Shown piece after piece: positions 26,901 to 39,349 of a DNA stretch of 64,000 nt. Origin of the DNA: Osmia lignaria lignaria (taxonomy: Eukaryota; Arthropoda; Insecta; Hymenoptera; Megachilidae); the NCBI RefSeq assembly GCF_051020975.1, contig NW_027478166.1, positions 9,115,501 to 9,179,500 on the forward strand, given 5' to 3'. Below the pieces are notes generated by a model. That model was not told the origin of the DNA. It ran no database searches and worked only from the letters and a program-made list of their open reading frames with translations. Both the position numbers and the translations under genes were made by a program. The first letter of the stretch is position 1. Every line of letters starts with the position of its first letter.

Positions 26901-28828
26901 GCGTAGTTCTCGAGATATATCGAGATATTTAAAAGTTCCGAAGCCGCACCAACATAATAGAGATACCGAAACACCGTGGCCCCTTTCTTTGAGATAACTC
27001 TGCACTAGTGCGAGCCGCAAATGCCACTTCCAGCTTAGCTGTGCAGAAGAAGAACAACAAGAAGAAGAAATATCTCGAAATATGTCCGTCAGGCCCCTTC
27101 CCTTGAGATAAATATGCAAATATCTCGGAAACGAAGCGAGCTATGGCAAAATGTTAAGAGACCTTTTTTGTAGAGAATTAAGTTTCCTACTTTTTATGTT
27201 CTATGATATTTTTTGATCAGATGCGTTGTTCTCGAGATATATCAAGATATTTAAAAGTTCCGAAGCCGCACCAACATAATAGAGATACAGAAACACCGTG
27301 GCCCCTTTCTTTGAGATAACTCTGCACTATTGCGAGCTGCAAATGCCACTTCCAGCTTAGCTGTGCAGAAGAAGAACAACAAGAAGAAGAAATATCTCGA
27401 AATATGTCTGTCAGGCCCCTTCCCTTGAGATAAATCTGCAAATATCTCGGAAACGAAGCGAGCTATGGCAAAATGTTAAGAGACCTTTTTTGTAGAGAAT
27501 TAAGTTTCCTACTTTTTATGTTCTATGATATTTTTTGATCAGATGCGTTGTTCTCGAGATATATCAAGATATTTAAAAGTTCCGAAGCCGCACCAACATA
27601 ATAGAGATACAGAAACACCGTGGCCCCTTTCTTTGAGATAACTCTGCACTATTGCGAGCTGCAAATGCCACTTCCAGCTTAGCTGTGCAGAAGAAGAACA
27701 ACAAGAAGAAGAAATATCTCGAAATATGTCTGTCAGGCCCCTTCCCTTGAGATAAATCTGCAAATATCTCGGAAACGAAGCGAGCTATGGCAAAATGTTA
27801 AGAGACCTTTTTTGTAGAGAATTAAGTTTCCTACTTTTTATGTTCTATGATATTTTTTGATCAGATGCGTAGTTCTCGAGATATATCAAGATATTTAAAA
27901 GTTCCGAAGCCGCACCAACATAATAGAGATACAGAAACACCGTGGCCCCTTTCTTTGAGATAACTCTGCACTACTGCGAGCTGCAAATGCCACTTCCAGC
28001 TTAGCTGTGCAGAAGAAGAACAACAAGAAGAAGAAATATCTCGAAATATGTCCGTCAGACCCCTTCCCTTGAGATAAATCTGCAAATATCTCGGAAACGA
28101 AGCGAGCTATGGCAAAATGTTAAGAGACCCTTTTTGTAGAGAATTAAGTTTCCTACTTTTTATGTTCTATGATATTTTTTGATCAGATGCGTAGTTCTCG
28201 AGATATATCGAGATATTTAAAAGTTCCGAAGCCGCACCAACATAATAGAGATACCGAAACACCGTGGCCCCTTTCTTTGAGATAACTCTGCACTAGTGCG
28301 AGCCGCAAATGCCACTTCCAGCTTAGCTGTGCAGAAGAAGAACAACAAGAAGAAGAAATATCTCGAAATATGTCCGTCAGGCCCCTTCCCTTGAGATAAA
28401 TATGCAAATATCTCGGAAACGAAGCGAGCTATGGCAAAATGTTAAGAGACCTTTTTTGTAGAGAATTAAGTTTCCTACTTTTTATGTTCTATGATATTTT
28501 TTGATCAGATGCGTTGTTCTCGAGATATATCAAGATATTTAAAAGTTCCGAAGCCGCACCAACATAATAGAGATACAGAAACAACGTGGCCCCTTTCTTT
28601 GAGATAACTCTGCACTATTGCGAGCTGCAAATGCCACTTCCAGCTTAGCTGTGCAGAAGAAGAACAACAAGAAGAAGAAATATCTCGAAATATGTCTGTC
28701 AGGCCCCTTCCCTTGAGATATATCTGCAAATATCTCGGAAACGAAGTGAGCTATGGCAAAATGTTGAGAGACCTTTTTTGTAGAGAATTAAGTTTCCTAC
28801 TTTTTATGTTCTATGATATTTTTTGATC
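23999..28828. repeat. 15-monomer higher-order unit, copy 1 (4830 bp)
   Basis: Exactly 15 monomers, repeated directly afterwards at 28829-33658. Rare tags fall at the same place in both: AGTTTGCTAC (about 24286), AGCTGCGCAG (24473), CTCTTTACTAG (25067), GATAAGGAAAC (25352), AATGATAAGAG (25542), TTTTCTGTAG (26198), AATATACAAAT (26468), AGAGCATTAAG (26851), AGACCCTTTTTG (28126), AACAACGTGG (28582) and GAAGTGAGC (28744). I found no mismatch between copies at any diagnostic site compared. Confidence 0.88.
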
Positions 28829-31800
28829 GGATGCGTAGTTCTCGAGATATATCAAGATATTTAAAAGTTCCGAAGCCGCACCAACATAATAGAGATACAG
28901 AAACACCGTGGCCCCTTTCTTTGAGATAACTCTGCACTATTGCGAGCTGCAAATGCCACTCCCAGCTTAGCTGTGCAGAAGAAGAACAACAAGAAGAAGA
29001 AATATCTCGAAATATGTCCGTCAGGCCCCTTCCCTTGAGATATATCTGCAAATATCTCGGAAACGAAGCGAGCTATGGCAAAATGTTAAGAGACCTTTTT
29101 TGTAGAGAATTAAGTTTGCTACTTTTTATGTTCTATGATATTTTTTGATCGGATGCGTAGTTCTCGAGATATATCAAGATATTTAAAAGTTCCGAAGCCG
29201 CACCAACATAATAGAGATACAGAAACACCGTGGCCCCTTTCTTTGAGATAACTCTGCACTATTGCGCGCTGCAAATGCCACTTCCAGCTTAGCTGCGCAG
29301 AAGAAGAACAACAAGAAGAAGAAATATCTCGAAATATGCCCGTCAGGCCCCTTCCATTGAGATAAATCTGCAAATATCTCGGAAACGAAGCGAGCTATGG
29401 CAAAATGTTAAGAGACCTTTTTTGTAGAGAATTAAGTTTCCTACTTTTTATGTTCTATGATATTTTTTGATCAGATGCGTAGTTCTCGAGATATATCAAG
29501 ATATTTAAAAGTTCCGAAGCCGCACCAACATAATAGAGATACAGAAACACCGTGGCCCCTTTCTTTGAGATAACTCTGCACTACTGCGAGCTGCAAATGC
29601 CACTTCCAGCTTAGCTGTGCAGAAGAAGAACAACAAGAAGAAGAAATATCTCGAAATATGTCCGTCAGACCCCTTCCCTTGAGATAAATCTGCAAATATC
29701 TCGGAAACGAAGCGAGCTATGGCAAAATGTTAAGAGACCTTTTTTGTAGAGAATTAAGTTTCCTACTTTTTATGTTCTATGATATTTTTTGATCAGATGC
29801 GTAGTTCTCGAGATATATCGAGATATTTAAAAGTTCCGAAGCCGCACCAACATAATAGAGATACAGAAACACCGTGGCCCCTTTCTTTGAGATAACTCTT
29901 TACTAGTGCGAGCCGCAAATGCCACTTCCAGCTTAGCTGTGCAGAAGAAGAACAACAAGAAGAAGAAATATCTCGAAATATGTCCGTCAGGCCCCTTCCC
30001 TTGAGATAAATATGCAAATATCTCGGAAACGAAGCGAGCTATGGCAAAATGTTAAGAGACCTTTTTTGTAGAGAATTAAGTTTCCTACTTTTTATGTTCT
30101 ATGATATTTTTTGATCAGATGCGTTGTTCTCGAGATATATCAAGATATTTAAAAGTTCCGAAGCCGCACCAACATAATAGAGATAAGGAAACACCGTGGC
30201 CCCTTTCTTTGAGATAACTCTGCACTATTGCGAGCTGCAAATGCCACTCCCAGCTTAGCTGTGCAGAAGAAGAACAACAAGAAGAAGAAATATCTCGAAA
30301 TATGTCCGTCAGGCCCCTTCCCTTGAGATATATCTGCAAATATCTCGGAAACGAAGCGAGCTATGGCAAAATGATAAGAGACCTTTTTTGTAGAGAATTA
30401 AGTTTCCTACTTTTTATGTTCTATGATATTTTTTGATCGGATGCGTAGTTCTCGAGATATATCAAGATATTTAAAAGTTCCGAAGCCGCACCAACATAAT
30501 AGAGATACAGAAACACCGTGGCCCCTTTCTTTGAGATAACTCTGCACTATTGCGCGCTGCAAATGCCACTTCCAGCTTAGCTGTGCAGAAGAAGAACAAC
30601 AAGAAGAAGAAATATCTCGAAATATGCCCGTCAGGCCCCTTCCATTGAGATAAATCTGCAAATATCTCGGAAACGAAGCGAGCTATGGCAAAATGTTAAG
30701 AGACCTTTTTTGTAGAGAATTAAGTTTCCTACTTTTTATGTTCTATGATATTTTTTGATCAGATGCGTAGTTCTCGAGATATATCAAGATATTTAAAAGT
30801 TCCGAAGCCGCACCAACATAATAGAGATACAGAAACACCGTGGCCCCTTTCTTTGAGATAACTCTGCACTACTGCGAGCTGCAAATGCCACTTCCAGCTT
30901 AGCTGTGCAGAAGAAGAACAACAAGAAGAAGAAATATCTCGAAATATGTCCGTCAGACCCCTTCCCTTGAGATAAATCTGCAAATATCTCGGAAACGAAG
31001 CGAGCTATGGCAAAATGTTAAGAGACCTTTTCTGTAGAGAATTAAGTTTCCTACTTTTTATGTTCTATGATATTTTTTGATCAGATGCGTAGTTCTCGAG
31101 ATATATCGAGATATTTAAAAGTTCCGAAGCCGCACCAACATAATAGAGATACAGAAACACCGTGGCCCCTTTCTTTGAGATAACTCTGCACTAGTGCGAG
31201 CCGCAAATGCCACTTCCAGCTTAGCTGTGCAGAAGAAGAACAACAAGAAGAAGAAATATCTCGAAATATGTCCGTCAGGCCCCTTCCCTTGAGATAAATA
31301 TACAAATATCTCGGAAACGAAGCGAGCTATGGCAAAATGTTAAGAGACCTTTTTTGTAGAGAATTAAGTTTCCTACTTTTTATGTTCTATGATATTTTTT
31401 GATCAGATGCGTTGTTCTCGAGATATATCAAGATATTTAAAAGTTCCGAAGCCGCACCAACATAATAGAGATACAGAAACACCGTGGCCCCTTTCTTTGA
31501 GATAACTCTGCACTATTGCGAGCTGCAAATGCCACTTCCAGCTTAGCTGTGCAGAAGAAGAACAACAAGAAGAAGAAATATCTCGAAATATGTCTGTCAG
31601 GCCCCTTCCCTTGAGATATATCTGCAAATATCTCGGAAACGAAGCGAGCTATGGCAAAATGTTGAGAGACCTTTTTTGTAGAGCATTAAGTTTCCTACTT
31701 TTTATGTTCTATGATATTTTTTGATCAGATGCGTAGTTCTCGAGATATATCGAGATATTTAAAAGTTCCGAAGCCGCACCAACATAATAGAGATACCGAA

Positions 31801-33658
31801 ACACCGTGGCCCCTTTCTTTGAGATAACTCTGCACTAGTGCGAGCCGCAAATGCCACTTCCAGCTTAGCTGTGCAGAAGAAGAACAACAAGAAGAAGAAA
31901 TATCTCGAAATATGTCCGTCAGGCCCCTTCCCTTGAGATAAATATGCAAATATCTCGGAAACGAAGCGAGCTATGGCAAAATGTTAAGAGACCTTTTTTG
32001 TAGAGAATTAAGTTTCCTACTTTTTATGTTCTATGATATTTTTTGATCAGATGCGTTGTTCTCGAGATATATCAAGATATTTAAAAGTTCCGAAGCCGCA
32101 CCAACATAATAGAGATACAGAAACACCGTGGCCCCTTTCTTTGAGATAACTCTGCACTATTGCGAGCTGCAAATGCCACTTCCAGCTTAGCTGTGCAGAA
32201 GAAGAACAACAAGAAGAAGAAATATCTCGAAATATGTCTGTCAGGCCCCTTCCCTTGAGATAAATCTGCAAATATCTCGGAAACGAAGCGAGCTATGGCA
32301 AAATGTTAAGAGACCTTTTTTGTAGAGAATTAAGTTTCCTACTTTTTATGTTCTATGATATTTTTTGATCAGATGCGTTGTTCTCGAGATATATCAAGAT
32401 ATTTAAAAGTTCCGAAGCCGCACCAACATAATAGAGATACAGAAACACCGTGGCCCCTTTCTTTGAGATAACTCTGCACTATTGCGAGCTGCAAATGCCA
32501 CTTCCAGCTTAGCTGTGCAGAAGAAGAACAACAAGAAGAAGAAATATCTCGAAATATGTCTGTCAGGCCCCTTCCCTTGAGATAAATCTGCAAATATCTC
32601 GGAAACGAAGCGAGCTATGGCAAAATGTTAAGAGACCTTTTTTGTAGAGAATTAAGTTTCCTACTTTTTATGTTCTATGATATTTTTTGATCAGATGCGT
32701 AGTTCTCGAGATATATCAAGATATTTAAAAGTTCCGAAGCCGCACCAACATAATAGAGATACAGAAACACCGTGGCCCCTTTCTTTGAGATAACTCTGCA
32801 CTACTGCGAGCTGCAAATGCCACTTCCAGCTTAGCTGTGCAGAAGAAGAACAACAAGAAGAAGAAATATCTCGAAATATGTCCGTCAGACCCCTTCCCTT
32901 GAGATAAATCTGCAAATATCTCGGAAACGAAGCGAGCTATGGCAAAATGTTAAGAGACCCTTTTTGTAGAGAATTAAGTTTCCTACTTTTTATGTTCTAT
33001 GATATTTTTTGATCAGATGCGTAGTTCTCGAGATATATCGAGATATTTAAAAGTTCCGAAGCCGCACCAACATAATAGAGATACCGAAACACCGTGGCCC
33101 CTTTCTTTGAGATAACTCTGCACTAGTGCGAGCCGCAAATGCCACTTCCAGCTTAGCTGTGCAGAAGAAGAACAACAAGAAGAAGAAATATCTCGAAATA
33201 TGTCCGTCAGGCCCCTTCCCTTGAGATAAATATGCAAATATCTCGGAAACGAAGCGAGCTATGGCAAAATGTTAAGAGACCTTTTTTGTAGAGAATTAAG
33301 TTTCCTACTTTTTATGTTCTATGATATTTTTTGATCAGATGCGTTGTTCTCGAGATATATCAAGATATTTAAAAGTTCCGAAGCCGCACCAACATAATAG
33401 AGATACAGAAACAACGTGGCCCCTTTCTTTGAGATAACTCTGCACTATTGCGAGCTGCAAATGCCACTTCCAGCTTAGCTGTGCAGAAGAAGAACAACAA
33501 GAAGAAGAAATATCTCGAAATATGTCTGTCAGGCCCCTTCCCTTGAGATATATCTGCAAATATCTCGGAAACGAAGTGAGCTATGGCAAAATGTTGAGAG
33601 ACCTTTTTTGTAGAGAATTAAGTTTCCTACTTTTTATGTTCTATGATATTTTTTGATC
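28829..33658. repeat. 15-monomer higher-order unit, copy 2 (4830 bp)
   Basis: Tandem copy of 23999-28828 with all the rare tags listed there shifted by 4830 bp. The left edge is set by GATCGG at 28829 against GATCAG at 23999, and the right edge by GATCAGATGCGTTG near 33658 against GATCGGATGCGTAG near 28828. Either a very recent duplication or a false duplication in the assembly would look like this. Confidence 0.88.
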
Positions 33659-35609
33659 AGATGCGTTGTTCTCGAGATATATCAAGATATTTAAAAGTTC
33701 CGAAGCCGCACCAACATAATAGAGATACAGAAACACCGTGGCCCCTTTCTTTGAGATAACTCTGCACTATTGCGAGCTGCAAATGCCACTTCCAGCTTAG
33801 CTGTGCAGAAGAAGAACAACAAGAAGAAGAAATATCTCGAAATATGTCTGTCAGGCCCTTTCCCTTGAGATAAATCTGCAAATATCTCGGAAACGAAGCG
33901 AGCTATGGCAAAATGTTAAGAGACCTTTTTTGTAGAGAATTAAGTTTCCTACTTTTTATGTTCTATGATATTTTTTGATCAGATGCGTAGTTCTCGAGAT
34001 ATATCAAGATATTTAAAAGTTCCGAAGCCGCACCAACATAATAGAGATACAGAAACACCGTGGCCCCTTTCTTTGAGATAACTCTGCACTACTGCGAGCT
34101 GCAAATGCCACTTCCAGCTTAGCTGTGCAGAAGAAGAACAACAAGAAGAAGAAATATCTCGAAATATGTCCGTCAGACCCCTTCCCTTGAGATAAATCTG
34201 CAAATATCTCGGAAACGAAGCGAGCTATGGCAAAATGTTAAGAGACCTTTTTTGTAGAGAATCAAGTTTCCTACTTTTTATGTTCTATGATATTTTTTGA
34301 TCAGATGCGTAGTTCTCGAGATATATCGAGATATTTAAAAGTTCCGAAGCCGCACCAACATAATAGAGATACCGAAACACCGTGGCCCCTTTCTTTGAGA
34401 TAACTCTGCACTAGTGCGAGCCGCAAATGCCACTTCCAGCTTAGCTGTGCAGAAGAAGAACAACAAGAAGAAGAAATATCTCGAAGTATGTCCGTCAGGC
34501 CCCTTCCCTTGAGATAAATATGCAAATATCTCGGAAACGAAGCGAGCTATGGCAAAATGTTAAGAGACCTTTTTTGTAGAGAATTAAGTTTCCTACTTTT
34601 TATGTTCTATGATATTTTTTGATCAGATGCGTTGTTCTCGAGATATATCAAGATATTTAAAAGTTCCGAAGCCGCACCAACATAATAGAGATACAGAAAC
34701 ACCGTGGCCCCTTTCTTTGAGATAACTCTGCACTATTGCGAGCTGCAAATGCCACTTCCAGCTTAGCTGTGCAGAAGAAGAACAACAAGAAGAAGAAATA
34801 TCTCGAAATATGTCTGTCAGGCCCCTTCCCTTGAGATAAATCTGCAAATATCTCGGAAACGAAGCGAGCTATGGCAAAATGTTAAGACACCTTTTTTGTA
34901 GAGAATTAAGTTTCCTACTTTTTATGTTCTATGATATTTTTTGATCAGATGCGTAGTTCTCGAGATATATCAAGATATTTAAAAGTTCCGAAGCCGCACC
35001 AACATAATAGAGATACAGAAACACCGTGGCCCCTTTCTTTGAGATAACTCTGCACTACTGCGAGCTGCAAATGCCACTTCCAGCTTAGCTGTGCAGAAGA
35101 AGAACAACAAGAAGAAGAAATATCTCGAAATATGTCCGTCAGACCCCTTCCCTTGAGATAAATCTGCAAATATCTCGGAAACGAAGCGAGCTATGGCAAA
35201 ATGTTAAGAGACCTTTTTTGTAGAGAATTAAGTTTCCTACTTTTTATGTTCTATGATATTTTTTGATCAGATGCGTTGTTCTCGAGATATATCAAGATAT
35301 TTAAAAGTTCCGAAGCCGCACCAACATAATAGAGATACAGAAACACCGTGGCCCCTTTCTTTGAGATAACTCTGCACTATTGCGAACTGCAAATGCCACT
35401 TCCAGCTTAGCTGTGCAGAAGAAGAACAACAAGAAGAAGAAATATCTCGAAACATGTCCGTCAGACCCCTTCCCTTGAGATAAATCTGCAAATATCTCGG
35501 AAACGAAGCGAGCTATGGCAAAATGTTAAGAGACCTTTTTTGTAGAGAATTAAGTTTCCTACTTTTTATGTTCTATGATATTTTTTGATCCGATGCGTAG
35601 TTCTCGAGA

Positions 35610-36190
35610 TATATCCAGATATTTAAAAGCTCCGAAGCGGCACCAACATAATAGAGATACAGAAACACCGTGGCCCCTTTCTTTGAGGTAACTCTGCACT
35701 ATTGCGAGCTGCAAATGCCACTTCCAGCTTAGCTGTGCAGAAGAAGAACAACAAGAAGAAGAAATATCTCGAAATATGTCCGTCAGGCCCCTTCCCTTGA
35801 GATAAATCTGCAAATATCTCGGAAACCAAGCGAGCTATGGCAAAATGTTAAGAGACCTTATTTGTAGAGAATTAAGTTTCCTACTTTTTATGTTCTACGA
35901 TATTTTTTGATGAGATGCGTAGTTCTCGAGATATATCAAGATATTTAAAAGTTCCGAAGCCGCACCAACATAATAGAGATACAGAAACACCGTGGCCCCT
36001 TTCTTTGAGATAACTCTGCACTATTGCGAACTGCAAATGCCACTTCCAGCTTAGCTGTGCAGAAGAAGAACAACAAGAAGAAGAAGTATCTCGAAATATG
36101 TCCATCAGGACCCTTCCCTTGAGAGAAATCTGCAAATATCTCGGAAACGAAGCGAGCTATGGCAAAATGTTAAGAGACCTTTTTTGTAGA
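35610..36190. repeat. Duplicated dimer, copy 1
   Basis: Two monomers that recur 644 bp downstream. Shared tags are ATATCCAGATATT, AAAGCTCCGAAGCGGC, TTTGAGGTAAC, GAAACCAAGCG, ACCTTATTTG, TCTACGATATT and CCATCAGGACCC. Differences include GTAGTTCTC against GTAATTCTC, GATGAG against GATCAG, and GAGAGAAATC at about 36121 against GAGATAAATC. Confidence 0.82.
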
Positions 36191-36253
36191 GAATTAAGTT
36201 TCCTACTTTTTATGTTCTATGATATTTTTTGATCAGATGCGTAATTCTCGAGA

Positions 36254-36834
36254 TATATCCAGATATTTAAAAGCTCCGAAGCGGCACCAACATAATAGAG
36301 ATACAGAAACACCGTGGCCCCTTTCTTTGAGGTAACTCTGCACTATTGCGAGCTGCAAATGCCACTTCCAGCTTAGCTGTGCAGAAGAAGAACAACAAGA
36401 AGAAGAAATATCTCGAAATATGTCCGTCAGGCCCCTTCCCTTGAGATAAATCTGCAAATATCTCGGAAACCAAGCGAGCTATGGCAAAATGTTAAGAGAC
36501 CTTATTTGTAGAGAATTAAGTTTCCTACTTTTTATGTTCTACGATATTTTTTGATCAGATGCGTAGTTCTCGAGATATATCAAGATATTTAAAAGTTCCG
36601 AAGCCGCACCAACATAATAGAGATACAGAAACACCGTGGCCCCTTTCTTTGAGATAACTCTGCACTATTGCGAACTGCAAATGCCACTTCCAGCTTAGCT
36701 GTGCAGAAGAAGAACAACAAGAAGAAGAAATATCTCGAAATATGTCCATCAGGACCCTTCCCTTGAGATAAATCTGCAAATATCTCGGAAACGAAGCGAG
36801 CTATGGCAAAATGTTAAGAGACCTTTTTTGTAGA
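36254..36834. repeat. Duplicated dimer, copy 2
   Basis: Second copy of 35610-36190 at an offset of 644 bp. It carries the same seven rare tags and a few private changes, so the duplication is older than the 15-monomer one. Confidence 0.82.
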
Positions 36835-36839
36835 GAATT

Positions 36840-39349
36840 ATGTTTCCTACAATTTATGTTCTATGATATTTTTTGATCAGAAGCGTAGTTTTCGAGATAT
36901 ATCGAGATATTTAAAAGTTCCGAAGCCGCACCAACATAATAGAGATACAGAAACAGCGTGGCCCCTTTCTTTGGGATAACTCTGCACTATTGCGAGCTGG
37001 AAATGCCACTTCCAGCTTAGCTGTGCAGAAGAAGAAGAACAAGAAGAAGAAATATCTCGAAATATGTCCGTCAGGCCCCTTCCCTTGAGATAAATCTGCA
37101 AATATCTCGGAATCGAAGCGAGCTATGGCAAAATGTTAAGAGACCTTTTCTGTAGAGAATTAAGTTTTCTACTTTTTATGTTCCATGATATTTTTTGATC
37201 AGATGCGTAGTTCTCGAGATATATCAAGATATTTAAAAGTTCCGAAGCCGCACCAACATAATAGAGATACAGAAACACCGTGGCCCCTTTCTTTGAGATA
37301 TCTCTGCACTATTGCGAGCTGCAAATGCCACTTCCAGCTTAGCTGCGCAGAAGAAGAACAACAAGAAGAAGAAATATCTCGAAATATGTCCGTCAGGCCC
37401 CTTCCCTTGAGATAAATCTGCAAATATCTCGGAAACGAAGCCAGCTATGGCAAAATGTTAAGAGACCTTTTTTGTAGAGAATTATGTTTCCTACTTTTTA
37501 TGTTCTATGATATTTTTTGATGCGACGCGTAGTTCTCGAGATATATCAAGATATTTAAAAGTTCCGAAGCCGCACCAACATAAGAGAGATACAGAAACAC
37601 CGTGGCCCCTTTCGTTGAGATAACTCTGCACTAGTGCGAGCCGCAAATGCCACTTCCAGCTTAACTGTGCAGAAGAAGAACAACAAGAAGAAGAAATATC
37701 TCGAAATATGTCCGTTAGGCCCCTTCACTTGAGATAAATCTGCAAATATCTCGGAAACGAAGCGAGCTATGGCAAAATGTTAAGAGACCTTTTTTGTAGA
37801 GAATTAAGTTTCCTACTTTTTATGTTCTATGATATTTTTTGATCAGATGCGTAGTTCTCGAGATATACCAAGATATTTAAAAGTTCCGAAGCCGCACCAA
37901 CATAATAGAGATACAGAAACACCGTGGCCCCTTTCTTTGAGATAACTCTGCACTATTGCGAGCTGCAAATGCCACTTCCAGCTTAGCTGTGCAGAGGAAG
38001 AACAACAAGACGAAGAAATATCTCGAAATATGTCCGTCAGGCCAGTTCCTTTGAGTTGAATCTGCAAATATCTCGGAAACGAAGCGAGCTATGGCAAAAT
38101 GTTAAGAGACGTTTTTTGTAGAAAATTATGTTTCCTACAATTTATGTTCTATGATATTTTTTGATCAGAAGCGTAGTTCTCGAGATATATCAAGATATTT
38201 AAAAGTTCCGAAACCGCACCAACACAATAGAGATACAGAAACACCGTGGCCCCTTTCTTTGAGATAACTGTGCACTAGTGCGAGCCGCAAATGCCACTTC
38301 CAGCTTAGCTGTGCAGAAGAAGAACAACAAGTAGAAGAAATATCTCGAAATATGTCCGTCAGGCCCCTTCCCTTGAGATAAATCTGCAAATATCTCGGAA
38401 ACGAAGCGAGCTATGGCAAAATGTTAAGAGACCTTTTTTGTAGAGAATTATGTTTCTTACTTTTTATGTTCTATGATATTTTTTGATCAGATGCGTAGTT
38501 CTCGAGATATATCAAGATATTTAAAAGTTCCGAAGCCGCACCAACATAATAGAGATACAGAAACACCGTGGCCCCTTTCTTTGAGATATCTCTGCACTAT
38601 TGCGAGCTGCAAATGCCACTTCCAGCTTAGCTGTGCAGAAGAAGAACAACAAGAAGAAGAAATATCTCGAAATATGTCCGTCAGGCCCCTTCCCTTGAGA
38701 TATATCTGCAAATATCTCGGAAACGAAGCGAGCTATGGCAAAATCTTAACAGACTTTTTTGTAGAGAATTATATTTCCTACAATTTAGGTTCTATGATAT
38801 TTTTTGATCAGAAGCGTAGTTTTCGAGATATATCGAGATATTTAAAAGTTCCGAAGCCGCACCAACATAATAGAGATACAGAAACACCGTGGCCCCTTTC
38901 ATTGAGATAACTCTGCACTAGTGCGAGCCGCAAATGCCACTTCCAGCTTAGCTGTGCAGAAGAAGAACAACAAGAAGAAGAAATATCTCGAAATATGTCC
39001 GTCAGGCCCCTTCCCTTGAGATAAATATGCAAATATCTCGGAAACGAAGCGAGCTATAGCAAAATGTTAAGAGACGTTTTTTGTAGAGAATTATGTTTCT
39101 TACTTTTTATGTTCTATGATATTTTTTGATCAGACGCGTAGTTCTCGAGATATATCAAGATATTTAAAAGTTCCAAAGCCGCACCAACATAATAGAGAAA
39201 CAGAAACACCGTGGCCCCTTTCTTTGAGATATCTCCGCACTATTGCGAGCTGCAAATGCCACTTCCAGCTTAGCTGTGCAGAAGAAGAACAACAAGAAGA
39301 AGAAATATCTCGAAATATGTCCGTCAGGCCACTTCCCTTGAGATAAATC
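36840..39349. repeat. Short tetramer-spaced zone with TATCTC variant
   Basis: Monomers at about 37199 and 38487 are related at 1288 bp, and the one at 39130 resembles them. All three have GAGATATCTC in the first 27 bp segment where others have GAGATAACTC. That A-to-T change removes a TAA and so lengthens plus-strand open frames, up to 145 codons at 38473-38910 across two monomers. This is a side effect of one substitution. A 1 bp loss near 38750 shifts the register. Confidence 0.75.
36995..37017. repeat. Perfect 8 bp inverted repeat (hairpin potential)
   Basis: AGCTGGAA, a 7-base spacer, then TTCCAGCT. In this monomer the arms pair perfectly. Most type B monomers carry the same dyad with one internal mismatch (AGCTGCAA), and type A monomers with two (AGCCGCAA). 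Monomers with GCTGGAAATG elsewhere usually have CAGTTTAGC on the other side, which restores pairing inside the stem but loses an outer pair. Confidence 0.7.

Larger units (their letters stand above)
22000..35500. repeat. Tetrameric (1288 bp) higher-order domain
   Basis: Four monomer subtypes recur in order. One has TGCGCGCTG with ATGCCCGTCAGG and CCATTGAG; the next has CACTACTGCG with CAGACCCC; the next is type A-like with AATATGCAAATATC; the last has GATGCGTTGTTCTC. The order is plain at 24289-25509 and again at 25577-26797, exactly 1288 bp on, then becomes partial. At 32369-33559 and 33657-34847 a related group of four repeats once more at 1288 bp. The tetramer is the building block of the 15-monomer unit below. 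Confidence 0.82.

Noticed and set aside
38473..38910. Longest open frame in the window, 145 codons on the plus strand
   Set aside because: It spans parts of two monomers because GAGATATCTC removed a stop and a 1 bp deletion changed the frame. The second half repeats the first.
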